From Gelidibacter salicanalis (GTDB lineage Bacteria; Bacteroidota; Bacteroidia; Flavobacteriales; Flavobacteriaceae), in assembly GCF_016469035.1 (NCBI RefSeq), contig NZ_JAEHJZ010000003.1, forward strand, positions 139,882 through 203,881: 64,000 nucleotides of DNA, given 5' to 3'. Both the position numbers and the translations under genes were made by a program. Numbering within the stretch: the stretch's first letter is position 1; the number at the start of each line of letters is the position of its first letter. Positions 1 to 9,413 of this stretch are shown in pieces. A model generated the notes under the pieces. The model was given only the letters and a program-made list of their open reading frames with translations. It had not been told where the DNA came from and ran no database searches.

Positions 1-32
1 GCAACTTTTAAAAATTGAGTTTCACTAATTTA
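1..32 (+). repeat. 3' tail of the 175-bp dispersed repeat (copy 1, cut by window edge)
   Basis: The first 31-32 bases match the last bases of the 175-bp element found complete at 21344, 47258 and 48765. The rest of this copy would lie left of the window. It has the same orientation as the other three and ends about 240 bp before the DUF1206 gene. Confidence 0.8.
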
Positions 33-81
33 CATTTTTGATAATCCGGAACACATCATATTAATTTAGATTGATTGATTA

Positions 82-232
82 CAATAACATGTTTATTTGA
101 TCAAAAAAAAATATTTATTTTTGATCAGCGTAGATCTTCGAGATCAGCGGGATAATTTTTTCATACGCTTATTTTTTTTCTGCTGATTACGGAGATGTTC
201 GCGGGTTTTTACTAGTATGACAAAAACAGATA
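82..232 (+). repeat. Degenerate dispersed repeat, inverted partner near 62.3 kb
   Basis: This stretch resembles the reverse complement of 62258-62405. Shared blocks include the AATAACATGT start, a CAGCG/GATC-rich part, ACGCTTATTTTT, CTGATTACxGAGATG, TTCGCG and CTAGTATGACAAAAA. The match is imperfect, with small gaps. It fills most of the non-coding start of the window. Its function is unknown; it looks like an old intergenic repeat and has no open reading frame. Confidence 0.65.
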
Positions 233-271
233 TAATTACATTTTCTTGAAAATTATACTAAACAATTTTTG

Positions 272-1045
272 ATGAATTTCAATAAAGAAAATATTGCGCG
301 TTTTGGACTAGGCGCCATGGGTTTTGTTTATATTGTAGTTGGTTTTTTAACTGCCATGGCAGCTTTTAATTGGGGTGGACAAAAAACTGGTACCAAAGGC
401 GCTATTGGCTTTATAAACAATCAATATTTAGGAAAACTTCTTTTAATAGTCATTGCATTGGGATTGTTCAGCTACGTATTTTGGCGCCTGTACCAAACAC
501 TATTTGATTCTCGACGTTTAGGGACAGACTTAAATGGTCTATTTGTAAGAGCTGGTTATTTTTCTGGAGCATTATTTTACGGATCTTTAGGTGTTATAGC
601 CATAAAGTTATTTTTTGGAGGAGGATATGATGAAAACCAAGAATTTATAATCAAACTTTTAAATTCAGAATATGGCAGTGCAGTGTCTGTGATTTTAGGA
701 CTAATTTTAGGAGGTAAATGTGTATTTGAAATTTTCTTTATCTTCTCAAATCAATTTAAAAAAAATGTAAAATCTTCTGAAATGCCCCCTAAAGCTAAAA
801 GCATTTTGTTGAAATTTGGCGTTATTGGTCACTTAGCACGGGCTGTGGTTTTTGGAATCATGGCATTTTTAACCATAAGGACAGGGGTTACCTTTAGAAA
901 TGAAGAATTAAGCACCGTGGCCGATGCGTTCCAATTCTTAAACTATCAGTTTGGAGCTTTGGTACTTAGTTTGGTGGCTTTTGGCCTCATATGTTATGGC
1001 TTGTACATGTTTGTAAAAGCACGCTATTTATATATTAATATGTAA
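272..1045 (+). CDS. DUF1206 family membrane protein
   Basis: A 257-residue, strongly hydrophobic protein with about six membrane helices arranged as repeated pairs, as in the DUF1206 family of inner-membrane proteins of unknown role. The first repeat begins near residue 8 with RFGLGAMGFVYIVVG. A related pattern (IGHLARAVVFGIMAF) recurs near residue 185, supporting the internal repeat. The ATG at 272 is chosen over the in-frame TTG one codon upstream. The gene stands alone, with repeat sequence upstream and a convergent peptidase downstream. Family assignment is likely; the biochemical function is unknown. Confidence 0.8.
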   Translation: MNFNKENIARFGLGAMGFVYIVVGFLTAMAAFNWGGQKTGTKGAIGFINNQYLGKLLLIVIALGLFSYVFWRLYQTLFDSRRLGTDLNGLFVRAGYFSGALFYGSLGVIAIKLFFGGGYDENQEFIIKLLNSEYGSAVSVILGLILGGKCVFEIFFIFSNQFKKNVKSSEMPPKAKSILLKFGVIGHLARAVVFGIMAFLTIRTGVTFRNEELSTVADAFQFLNYQFGALVLSLVAFGLICYGLYMFVKARYLYINM

Positions 1046-1133
1046 AATATCCTCTAAGGATTAATTTTGGAGGAGCGATTGCTTTCCGAATCAAATTTGT
1101 AGTCTTTTTCCACTCGAAAACCACAATTTTATT

Positions 1134-2537
1134 CTAATTTTTAGGGGTTCCATTAGGAGTTTCAGCTGATGTGCCATAGGTATCAAAAAGATATACTAAA
1201 GATGCCATAGTCGCTGCCCCCAGTTCAAGCTCTCTTTTGTTAACTGCATCAAAGGTATCACTTGCGGCGTGATGGTAATCAAAATAACGCTGAGAATCTG
1301 GTCTTAATCCTGCCAAAACAATACTATCAGATTTTAACGGGCCAATATCAGCACCGCTGCCCCCTTGTTCAAAATAGTGGATCAAATAAGGTTTAAACAG
1401 ATCTTTCCAACCTAAAACCATATTAAACACAGCATCATTACAGTCAAAAGAAAAGCCTCTTGGTGTAAAGCCACCTGAATCGCTCTCCAAAGCAAAAATG
1501 TGATTTTCGCCTTTAGATTTAGCAACCTCAGCGTATTTTTTGCCCCCTCTAAGTCCGTTTTCTTCATTCATAAACAAGACCACTCGAATGCTTCGTTTGG
1601 GCTTGATACCGCTTTCTTTCAATAAACGTAAGACGTCCATGGATTGTACCACTCCGGCACCATCATCGTGAGAACCATCGCCCAAATCCCATGAATCTAA
1701 ATGCCCACCCACAACAATATATTCATCAGGAAATTCAGATCCTTTAATTTCTCCAATAACGTTGTAGGATTGCACATCTTCCAACTGTTTACAATTCTGC
1801 TTAAAAAAGAAATTTATTGAAGAATCTAGCGACAACATGGTACTTAATAATTCCGCATCATTAGTGCTAATTGCGGCAGAAGGAATACGTTGTGATACAG
1901 GCAAATCCCCATAAGTCATACTACCCGTATGCGGAAAATCGTCCAACCTCAAATTCAAGGACCGTACAATAACGCCAACGGCTCCTAACTTTCCAGCTTC
2001 ATAAGCTCCAGAATATCGCTGGTCTGCACATCCACCGTAGGCTTCAAAAGTGTCTATCAAATGCGCTTGCATGGGCCGATTAAAAAATACAATTTTGCCC
2101 TTCACCTTGTCTTTTCCTAGCGCTTTCAACTCTTCTATCCCCTTCACTTCAACAAGTTGTGCACGTACGCCTCCTTTGGGCGTTTCTACAGACCCGCCCA
2201 GCGCACAAATATTGACATGTGTTGTTTGTCCAGGTAAGGTTTCAATGTAGGCAAATTCAGGTAAACCTCTCACCCATTTTGGCACCATAACAGGTTGCAA
2301 CCACTCCTTATCCAATCCCAGTTTTTCAAGTTCTAACTTTGTATAGGCTACGGCTTGTTCTGCACCAAACGACCCTGAAAGTCGCGAGCCAATGTTGTTT
2401 GATAAATGGCGTAACCATTCATAACTTTTTCCGTTGGTCAACGCGTTGCTGTATATGCTTTTAAGATTCTCCGCATCAGATTGTGCGGAGACCTGAAAAG
2501 AAAAGAGCAAAACTAGTAATGTGCTAAAATATTTCAT
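1134..2537 (-). CDS. Secreted M28 family zinc aminopeptidase
   Basis: A 467-residue exported peptidase. An N-terminal signal peptide (about residues 1-18, ending SAQ) is followed by a PA-like insert around 110-240 and a C-terminal M28 catalytic domain. The metal-site pattern is visible: GGHLDSWD with His279 and Asp281, HDDGAG with Asp291, and MNEENG with Glu325/326. M28 enzymes use two zinc ions to remove N-terminal residues from peptides, and the signal places this one in the periplasm or outside. It is monocistronic and convergent with the DUF1206 gene. The exact substrate (aminopeptidase or carboxypeptidase Q type) cannot be told. Confidence 0.9.
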   Translation of the reverse strand: MKYFSTLLVLLFSFQVSAQSDAENLKSIYSNALTNGKSYEWLRHLSNNIGSRLSGSFGAEQAVAYTKLELEKLGLDKEWLQPVMVPKWVRGLPEFAYIETLPGQTTHVNICALGGSVETPKGGVRAQLVEVKGIEELKALGKDKVKGKIVFFNRPMQAHLIDTFEAYGGCADQRYSGAYEAGKLGAVGVIVRSLNLRLDDFPHTGSMTYGDLPVSQRIPSAAISTNDAELLSTMLSLDSSINFFFKQNCKQLEDVQSYNVIGEIKGSEFPDEYIVVGGHLDSWDLGDGSHDDGAGVVQSMDVLRLLKESGIKPKRSIRVVLFMNEENGLRGGKKYAEVAKSKGENHIFALESDSGGFTPRGFSFDCNDAVFNMVLGWKDLFKPYLIHYFEQGGSGADIGPLKSDSIVLAGLRPDSQRYFDYHHAASDTFDAVNKRELELGAATMASLVYLFDTYGTSAETPNGTPKN

Positions 2538-2642
2538 AAAAACTGGAGGTTAGAGTGGGATTTATATACCTATAAGATAAACAGATTTCCACATGTGCTA
2601 AAAATATAAAAAACTTTAGGCTGAAACCCTGAAAGGTTGAGC

Positions 2643-3521
2643 TTATTCGTTTTTCAATTGCTCTTTGTACAATTCCAAATTAGCCATAATAGCATCATCC
2701 AATTCTGGCTCTTTAATATCTTTATATGTTTTTAATGTATCATACAACACTTTGGCCACTAAATACCGTGATGTTTTTTTGTCATCGCAAGGGATGACAT
2801 ACCACGGCGCATGAGATTTTGAAGTTCTGTTGAGAAGCTCTTCATAACAAGCCATATAATCATTCCAAAGTTTGCGTTCTTCTAAATCTCCAGGAGAAAA
2901 TTTCCAATTTTTATCTTCACGATCCAAACGTCTCAACAATCTGTTTTTTTGTTCCTTTTTGGAGAGGTTTAAGAAAAACTTAAACACTAACGTACCATTC
3001 TCTGCAATGTGCTTCTCAAAATTATTGATAGCTTCATAGCGTTTGTTCCATAAGGCATCGTTAACATCGTCAACGCTATCAATGCCAGGAATGTTTTCAT
3101 TTAAAATATAGGAAGGATGCACTTGGGTTACCAACACATTTTCGTAGTGGGTACGATTAAAGATACCGAATTTACCACGCGCGGGGAGTGCGATATAATG
3201 GCGCCATAAAAAATCATGCTTTAACTCTAAACTGGTGGGCACTTTAAAACTGTGGACCACCACACCCCGCGAATTGAAATCTTTGAAGACTTCACGGATT
3301 AGACTGTCCTTCCCTGCTGTATCCATACCCTGCAAACACACTAAAACCGCATATTTACCATGGGCATACATCTTATCCTGAATTTCACCCAAACCTTTGC
3401 GGATCTCTTTCAGGCCATCTTTAATCTCACCTTTTGAAGCCTCCAAATTGAAAGTGGTTTCAAGATCTTCTATATTAACAGTGTCCTTAATTTTGAAATC
3501 ATCAATATTAATATCTTTCAT
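2643..3521 (-). CDS. ppk2: PPK2 family polyphosphate:nucleotide phosphotransferase
   Basis: A 292-residue cytoplasmic kinase of the PPK2 family, which moves phosphate between inorganic polyphosphate and nucleotides. The P-loop LQGMDTAGKDS lies near residue 65, followed by the family-typical WRHYIALPARGKFGIFNR and HYENVLV blocks, and a lid region rich in Arg/Lys (RLLRRLDREDKNWKFS). The length matches single-domain PPK2 enzymes. Whether AMP, ADP or GDP is preferred cannot be read from sequence. It is the last gene of the minus-strand run that starts at 9269, 42 bp after the membrane protein gene. Confidence 0.9.
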   Translation of the reverse strand: MKDINIDDFKIKDTVNIEDLETTFNLEASKGEIKDGLKEIRKGLGEIQDKMYAHGKYAVLVCLQGMDTAGKDSLIREVFKDFNSRGVVVHSFKVPTSLELKHDFLWRHYIALPARGKFGIFNRTHYENVLVTQVHPSYILNENIPGIDSVDDVNDALWNKRYEAINNFEKHIAENGTLVFKFFLNLSKKEQKNRLLRRLDREDKNWKFSPGDLEERKLWNDYMACYEELLNRTSKSHAPWYVIPCDDKKTSRYLVAKVLYDTLKTYKDIKEPELDDAIMANLELYKEQLKNE

Positions 3522-3563
3522 AAAATTTAAGTTATTTGATTTTATTATATAGTACTCAAATGT

Positions 3564-4115
3564 TTATTGATCTTGATGTTCTTTCTCTTCTTCATCTTCC
3601 TGAATCATTAAAGGATGATCTTTAACTTCCAGACCTATAATTTTAATCATACTGCTTACAGCATTAAAGAGCATTAAAACCACACTTATCAATCCTCCAC
3701 TCAGAACAGATGACAGTCCTAAACTGATGTAATAAATTGAAGTATACCAAGAACTTGGAACATTATCAGCTTCAGTAATTGGAATGTTTAAAAACTGAAA
3801 AAATATAATTGCAAATATAAAAACTGTGGTATCTATTTTTGCAATGAGCAATATATGTGTATAATGTTCTTTGGTGAGCTTCGATTTTGTGCTGGAACTC
3901 ACACTCAGCAGGGTGAGCAAAAGTGCCAAAATAGTGGCAGAAGCCAAGGCTATAGTATTGCATAATGTGTTAATTCCAGGCAGCGATGATTTAATTAACA
4001 CCTTAGCTTCATAACCACTAATGTGACCCATAAAGTATGCTCCAAGCCCCATTATAAGGGTAGAGATGATCCCTCCATAAAGCGCTCTTCTGTTATACTG
4101 GGTCAGTTTGATCAT
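3564..4115 (-). CDS. Small four-helix membrane protein, family not recognised
   Basis: A 183-residue protein with four predicted membrane helices (about residues 14-35, 48-72, 92-112 and 128-152) and a very acidic C-terminal tail containing EDEEEKEHQ. I do not recognise a named family. It starts 6 bp after the stop of the sigma54-type regulator gene and is followed by ppk2, so the three are almost certainly co-transcribed. A role in signalling or membrane stress with its neighbours is only inferred from position. Confidence 0.75.
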   Translation of the reverse strand: MIKLTQYNRRALYGGIISTLIMGLGAYFMGHISGYEAKVLIKSSLPGINTLCNTIALASATILALLLTLLSVSSSTKSKLTKEHYTHILLIAKIDTTVFIFAIIFFQFLNIPITEADNVPSSWYTSIYYISLGLSSVLSGGLISVVLMLFNAVSSMIKIIGLEVKDHPLMIQEDEEEKEHQDQ

Positions 4116-4121
4116 CTCAGA

Positions 4122-5285
4122 TTATTTTGATGCAAATAGATTCACATCATTTTCACTTACTTCCGTTTCACCAAGAATTATAAGACGTTCAACAACATTT
4201 CGCAATTCTCTAATGTTTCCGGTCCAATCATATTCTTGTAATTGTTGAATGGCTTTGTCAGTGAATCTTTTTGCCGCAGTACCATTTTCACTGGCTATTT
4301 TATTCGAAAAATAGTCTATCAATAGTGGAATATCTTCCCTTCTATCGTTTAAAGACGGGACTTGGATAAGGATTACTGCCAACCTATGGTATAGATCTTC
4401 TCTGAATCTTCCTTCTTCTATTTCTTTAGTCAAGTTTTTATTGGTTGCAGCAACAACACGCACATCAACTTTAATATCCTTGTCACTACCCACACGTTGT
4501 ACACGACTCTCCTGCAGAGCTCTCAACACTTTGGCTTGCGCGGAAAGACTCATATCTCCAATTTCATCTAAAAAAAGCGTACCCCCATTGGCTGCTTCAA
4601 ACTTTCCAGCTCTATCTTTTACAGCACTGGTAAAAGCCCCTTTAACATGACCGAACAATTCACTCTCAATCAATTCTGAAGGGATGGCTGCACAGTTGAC
4701 TTCTATTAAGGGACCCTTTGAACGGTCGCTTTTTTGATGAAGCCAATGCGCTACAAGCTCTTTACCTGTACCATTTGGACCCGTAATCAAGACGCGTGCT
4801 TCTGTAGCGGCAACTTTTTCTATCATGTCTTTGATGTGGGAAATAGCTTTACTTTCTCCTATCATCTCATAATTCTTGCCCACCTTTTTCTTGAGCATTT
4901 TGTTTTCAACCACCAGTTCTTTCCGATCTAGAGCTATTCTTACGGTATTGAGTAATCGGTTTAAATCTGGTGGTTTTGAAATATAATCAAAGGCACCAAG
5001 TCTCATGGTATTGACCGCGGTATCCAAATCGCCATGACCTGAAATCATAACCATCGTTGTTTCTGGTTTTATTTTTTTGACCGCTTCTAAAACTTCAACA
5101 CCGTCCATTTTTGGCATTTTAATATCGCATAGCACCAAATCATAGTCTTCGTTTTTTATTTTTTCAATTCCTGCTAGGCCGTCTTCGGCTTCTTCTACTT
5201 TATAGCTATCATTTTCTTCAGAAAGAATTTTAACTAAGACCCTTCTGATGCTTGCTTCGTCTTCTATTACTAATATTTTTGGCAT
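4122..5285 (-). CDS. Sigma54-type response regulator (REC-AAA+) lacking the Fis DNA-binding domain
   Basis: A 387-residue NtrC-family regulator. The receiver domain (1-120) has the phospho-acceptor Asp54 in VLCDIKMPKMDG and Lys104. The AAA+ domain (about 140-370) has Walker A GPNGTGKE (169-176), Walker B GGTLFLDEI (234-242) and the sigma54 loop as GAFTSA (216-221) instead of GAFTGA. The protein ends at residue 387, right after the AAA+ lid, with no Fis-type helix-turn-helix. No histidine kinase is present in the window. It overlaps the run of genes from 9269 to 2643. It may act without direct DNA binding or through a partner. Confidence 0.9.
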   Translation of the reverse strand: MPKILVIEDEASIRRVLVKILSEENDSYKVEEAEDGLAGIEKIKNEDYDLVLCDIKMPKMDGVEVLEAVKKIKPETTMVMISGHGDLDTAVNTMRLGAFDYISKPPDLNRLLNTVRIALDRKELVVENKMLKKKVGKNYEMIGESKAISHIKDMIEKVAATEARVLITGPNGTGKELVAHWLHQKSDRSKGPLIEVNCAAIPSELIESELFGHVKGAFTSAVKDRAGKFEAANGGTLFLDEIGDMSLSAQAKVLRALQESRVQRVGSDKDIKVDVRVVAATNKNLTKEIEEGRFREDLYHRLAVILIQVPSLNDRREDIPLLIDYFSNKIASENGTAAKRFTDKAIQQLQEYDWTGNIRELRNVVERLIILGETEVSENDVNLFASK

Positions 5286-5287
5286 TT

Positions 5288-6172
5288 TTAGTATTTAAAT
5301 TTTATTCCTGTTCTAAAATAGAGTGTATTTTTATCATCTATGGTATAAATATCATCTCTTTTGTTATTTCTCAACCTGTAATCATTGGAAATACTGTAAG
5401 CGGCATACCCGTAGTACAAAAGATGTTCCGCAAAATAATACTCATAACCCAATCCGCCTAAAATTATAGTTTGGGAAATATTTTCAGCGTGCTTTCCATT
5501 AACGGTCTTATTGCCTTGAATGTTGGCGAAAAAATTGTCTAAGGTTACAAAAGCCTGTACATGATTTTTGTTGTTAAACTTGTACCGCAAATTGGTCTTT
5601 GGAACGCCCAAAGTATAGGTCCAATTGGGATGAAACTCTCTATAATAATTCAGAATTGGCAAAGGATAATTGCGTCCTGGAGTAGTTGAATAGTCCAAAC
5701 CCAATATCAACCTATTTGGTTTGTCTGCCGCACCTTCTTTTGTCCGGTCCCGAATGGCATAAGCGGCAACAAGATACAAATAATCGTCAGATATTAACTT
5801 AGACTCAAAATTAGACGCTAAACGCATCCCCACTTTGAAACCGTAAAACCAGTCACTTTCTTTAAGCTTAACTAAATATCCGATAGCGCCTTCAATGGTT
5901 TGAATGGATTGAAGATCATGCGTCTCAAAAGGAACATTTTCCAATTTTAAATCGAGGTAACGATATTCGCCTCCAATCACCAAATAATTCCCTTCTTTTA
6001 TCTTTAAAGGCAATTGGAAAAGTCCTCTAAATCTGTTTACCGAATTTTTGGTGCTGCTGTTAGGAAGGTTTAAATACTCTATGCGCATCAAATCTGAGGT
6101 TTGCGATGTAAGCCTGAAGCTGATAAGCATTATACATAGGGACAAGATTTTAGTCTTTTGTTTTGGGGACAT
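5288..6172 (-). CDS. Outer-membrane beta-barrel protein, DUF6268-like
   Basis: A 294-residue exported protein with a signal peptide (hydrophobic stretch ending near residue 23, LTSQ). It then shows alternating amphipathic strands rich in Tyr/Phe/Asn and a C-terminal strand ending LYFRTGIKFKY, typical of beta-barrels inserted in the outer membrane. The layout resembles DUF6268 family proteins of Bacteroidetes. Its stop codon lies 2 bp before the response regulator start, so the two are in one operon. The cargo or role is unknown. Confidence 0.75.
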   Translation of the reverse strand: MSPKQKTKILSLCIMLISFRLTSQTSDLMRIEYLNLPNSSTKNSVNRFRGLFQLPLKIKEGNYLVIGGEYRYLDLKLENVPFETHDLQSIQTIEGAIGYLVKLKESDWFYGFKVGMRLASNFESKLISDDYLYLVAAYAIRDRTKEGAADKPNRLILGLDYSTTPGRNYPLPILNYYREFHPNWTYTLGVPKTNLRYKFNNKNHVQAFVTLDNFFANIQGNKTVNGKHAENISQTIILGGLGYEYYFAEHLLYYGYAAYSISNDYRLRNNKRDDIYTIDDKNTLYFRTGIKFKY

Positions 6173-6177
6173 AAAAT

Positions 6178-7020
6178 TTATACTTTACTTGAAGATGGGT
6201 TGCCAATAATGTGTATGTCTCTTTGTGGAAAAGGAATGCTTATGTTGTGCTCTCTGAACAAGCGATCAATTTCAAAGCGCATATCACTTTGTGGGAAGCG
6301 CACGTTAAAACTGTCATTTAATGTAAATGCGACTTTAAAATTTAATGAACTTTCACCAAAATCCGTAAATAAAACTGAAGGTTCCGGAGTATCCAATACG
6401 GCTGGATGATTTTTAGCTACTTCTAAAAGAATTTTTTTGACGAGTTGCACATCGCTCCCATAAGCTACCCCTATACTAACGCTTTCCCTGGTTGTGGTCC
6501 CATTTTGGGTCCAATTATAAAGACTATTGGTAAGGTAGAAATGGTTAGGAATAATCAGGACCTTATTATCTACTGTGGTCGCTCTGGTAGTCCGCAATTT
6601 TATTTCATCTACACGTCCTATTTTACCATCCAATTCAATAATATCACCTACATGGACGGTTTGATCTACCAAAATAAAGACCCCTGAAATGATATCCTGA
6701 AACAAGGTTTGAAGTGCCAATCCAATCCCTAACAACAAGGCCGCTGATGCTGCAAAAACTCCAGTAACAGGTACACCGAACGAATGCAGCATGATGAATA
6801 AAATGATCATATAAACCAAGTACCGAAAATATGAAAACACCGTATTGACCTTTCTTTTATTTGGCAATGGAAGGTTGCGTGTTATTATCTTATTGACGAT
6901 TCGAAGAATTATCGTCGCCACGAACAGCACAACCGCCAATATCAAAATATCTCTCACACTTATAACGATCTCATCGCTCAAGTGGATTGATAAATTTAGA
7001 AATTCCTTAATTTCTTTCAT
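6178..7020 (-). CDS. MscS-type mechanosensitive channel
   Basis: A 280-residue small-conductance mechanosensitive channel. There are three membrane helices in the first 120 residues. The pore helix TM3 is seen in GVFAASAALLLGIGLALQTLFQDIISGVFIL, quoted here in two parts: the Ala/Gly-rich pore AASAALLLGIGLALQ and then the DIISG turn. The cytoplasmic beta domain follows with VGDIIELDGKIGRVDEI and PNHFY. Such channels open on membrane tension during osmotic downshock. The gene sits 6 bp after the ABC permease gene and 5 bp before the outer-membrane protein gene, inside the seven-gene run. Confidence 0.92.
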   Translation of the reverse strand: MKEIKEFLNLSIHLSDEIVISVRDILILAVVLFVATIILRIVNKIITRNLPLPNKRKVNTVFSYFRYLVYMIILFIMLHSFGVPVTGVFAASAALLLGIGLALQTLFQDIISGVFILVDQTVHVGDIIELDGKIGRVDEIKLRTTRATTVDNKVLIIPNHFYLTNSLYNWTQNGTTTRESVSIGVAYGSDVQLVKKILLEVAKNHPAVLDTPEPSVLFTDFGESSLNFKVAFTLNDSFNVRFPQSDMRFEIDRLFREHNISIPFPQRDIHIIGNPSSSKV

Positions 7021-7026
7021 GACTTT

Positions 7027-8340
7027 TTAATACTTCAACCATTTAAATAGTTCCTTATATGTGGGTTTCTTTCCGTACATCAAAATTCCAACCCTATAAA
7101 TTTTGGCCGCAAACCATACGGTAAATACAAAGGTACATACGAGTATAGCAAACGATAATAACTGTTGCCATATTGGAACACCAAACGGAATTCTCATTAA
7201 CATAACTACCGGTGAAGTGAACGGTATAAATGAAAACACGGTAGATACAGTGCCATGTGGATCTTCAATAACCGTAAACACACCTACATACACTGCCAAC
7301 ACAAGCGGCATGATAATGGGCATCATAAATTGCTGGGTATCTGTTTCATTATCTACAGCAGCCCCAATAGCGGCATATAGAGAGCTGTATAATAGATAAC
7401 CACCAATAAAGAAAAACAAAAAGGCGACACACAGATTCAAAATTGGCAGATTAATAAAACCAGTGATTAGCTCTTGCGCCATATTTTGGGCGTCTGAAGC
7501 GGTCATGGCTTGATTGATCATCTCTTGCTGTGGCGATTGAATTTGCATTAAATCAACTCCAAAAATTGCAGATACAACTGATAAAAGCACCCCTCCAAGG
7601 ATGATCCATATAACAAACTGTGTCACGCCTGCCAATGAGGTGCCAATAATTTTACCCATCATCAATTGGATGGGTTTTACAGAAGAAATGATGATCTCAA
7701 TAATTCTACTCGTCTTTTCTTCAATAACACTTCGCATGATCATATTACCATAAATAATGATAAACATGAATAATAAATAGCCTGCGGCGCCTCCAAATGC
7801 TAATTTTAAATAACTGTCAATTTTAGATGTTTTCTCTCCCTCAAACGTTTCTTGTGCGATATTAACTCTAGTTTTAGACGCCCTAATTTGTTCTATATCG
7901 ACGCCTTCATTCTGAAGTTTAACGTCAGATAGACGTTTTTCTATGTGGCGTTCCAAACCTGATATGATGGACAGAGATGGCGATTCATCAGAATAAAAAT
8001 TAATCCTTTCTACCAACTTGGTCGTGTCTGCGCTTTTTTTAATGTACAACAATCCAAAATTATTGTTGCCCTTTACAAGTTCTTTTGCAGCATCAAAGGG
8101 TAGGTTATCGAGAAGCGTGTAGGTTGTGTATTCTGAACTTTCAAAAACATCACCTACCAACCCCGTTTCATCTACAATGGAAATGGTGCGCTGTTTATCA
8201 TTACTCATTTGAGACAGATAAGCTACGACAGCAATCAGGGCAATCATAATTATCGGACTTAAGAACGTCATGACAATGAAAGACTTGTTGCGCACTTTAT
8301 TCAAATACTCCCTTTTGATGATCAGCGGTAAATGATTCAT
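7027..8340 (-). CDS. ABC-2 type transporter permease (NatB-like)
   Basis: A 437-residue ABC-2 family permease: one N-terminal helix (about 22-44), a periplasmic region of about 130 residues, then five or six helices from residue 180 to the end. The pattern VIEEKTSRIIEIIISSVKP just after the second helix is the conserved cytoplasmic element of NatB-like Na+/drug exporters. It lies 2 bp after the ATPase gene, so the pair forms one exporter. The substrate is unknown. Confidence 0.9.
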   Translation of the reverse strand: MNHLPLIIKREYLNKVRNKSFIVMTFLSPIIMIALIAVVAYLSQMSNDKQRTISIVDETGLVGDVFESSEYTTYTLLDNLPFDAAKELVKGNNNFGLLYIKKSADTTKLVERINFYSDESPSLSIISGLERHIEKRLSDVKLQNEGVDIEQIRASKTRVNIAQETFEGEKTSKIDSYLKLAFGGAAGYLLFMFIIIYGNMIMRSVIEEKTSRIIEIIISSVKPIQLMMGKIIGTSLAGVTQFVIWIILGGVLLSVVSAIFGVDLMQIQSPQQEMINQAMTASDAQNMAQELITGFINLPILNLCVAFLFFFIGGYLLYSSLYAAIGAAVDNETDTQQFMMPIIMPLVLAVYVGVFTVIEDPHGTVSTVFSFIPFTSPVVMLMRIPFGVPIWQQLLSFAILVCTFVFTVWFAAKIYRVGILMYGKKPTYKELFKWLKY

Positions 8341-8342
8341 TA

Positions 8343-9269
8343 TTAGTTATTTTTTACAGTTTGGATAAAGATGTCGTTGGCACTGGGAATAACTTCAACA
8401 AAATGATGAATTTCAGCCTTTGAAGTTAAAAAGCTTAACAAATCATTAGGAGAGGTGTTTTGAGGCAGTTTGATATTCATTTTAACATCGTCACTCAAAT
8501 TTCTAAACGTTGCCGGGAACACCTCAAATTGCTCCTTAATCAGTCGGGTCACTTCTTCCGGATTTGAAGATTGTAAACCCACTTCAAAGGTATTGGTTTT
8601 AAATTGACGCTTCACATCGGTCAACTTTCCGTCTAGCACTTTATTGGATTTATGGATGAGTGCAATATGATCACATAATTCTTCTACAGATTCCATACGG
8701 TGAGTGGAAAAAATTACGGTGGCGCCTTCATCCCTCAACTGTAAGATTTCATCTTTAATAAGCGAAGCATTTATAGGGTCGAACCCAGAAAAAGGTTCGT
8801 CAAAAATCAACAATTTTGGTCGGTGAAGTACCGTGACTATAAATTGTATTTTTTGAGCCTGTCCTTTACTGAGCTCCTGAATCTTTTTATTCCACCAATC
8901 CCCAATATCCAATTTATCAAACCAGTATTTAAGACGGTCTTTTGCTTCTTGTTTGGTAAGTCCTTTTAATTGTGCCAAATAGATGGCCTGCTCCCCTACT
9001 TTCATGCTCTTATATAACCCACGTTCTTCAGGCAGATAACCAATATCTCTGATATTATGCGGTTTTAACGGAGCACCATCCAACAGAATTTCGCCAGCAT
9101 CTGGCATTGTAATTTGATTGATGATTCTGATAAGCGTTGTTTTACCTGCTCCATTGGGACCAAGGAGTCCGAAAATGCTGCCTTTTGCAACTTCTATAGA
9201 GACATTATTTAGTGCTTTAAAGTCTCCAAAACTCTTGGAAACAGAATTAGCAACCAATAAGTTGTTCAT
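8343..9269 (-). CDS. ABC transporter ATP-binding protein (NatA-like)
   Basis: A 308-residue ATPase partner of the permease that follows. Walker A is GPNGAGKTT near residue 39, the Q-loop is in DIGYLPEERGLY, the signature is LSKGQAQK, Walker B is LLIFDEPFSG and the switch His is in STHRMESVEE. The extra C-terminal domain of about 85 residues is usual in this subfamily. It is the first gene of the seven-gene minus-strand run. Transport cargo is unknown. Confidence 0.92.
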   Translation of the reverse strand: MNNLLVANSVSKSFGDFKALNNVSIEVAKGSIFGLLGPNGAGKTTLIRIINQITMPDAGEILLDGAPLKPHNIRDIGYLPEERGLYKSMKVGEQAIYLAQLKGLTKQEAKDRLKYWFDKLDIGDWWNKKIQELSKGQAQKIQFIVTVLHRPKLLIFDEPFSGFDPINASLIKDEILQLRDEGATVIFSTHRMESVEELCDHIALIHKSNKVLDGKLTDVKRQFKTNTFEVGLQSSNPEEVTRLIKEQFEVFPATFRNLSDDVKMNIKLPQNTSPNDLLSFLTSKAEIHHFVEVIPSANDIFIQTVKNN

Positions 9270-9413
9270 AAATGAGGGTTTGAATAGTTCAGTTAAAAGA
9301 TTTGTAAATATATTAAATGTTAGAGTTCAGGACTGGTTATACACTTTAATTTTTGATTAAAACCGCATATTATTTTCACTATTTACAAAATCAAAACGGT
9401 CTAAAAAACAAAA

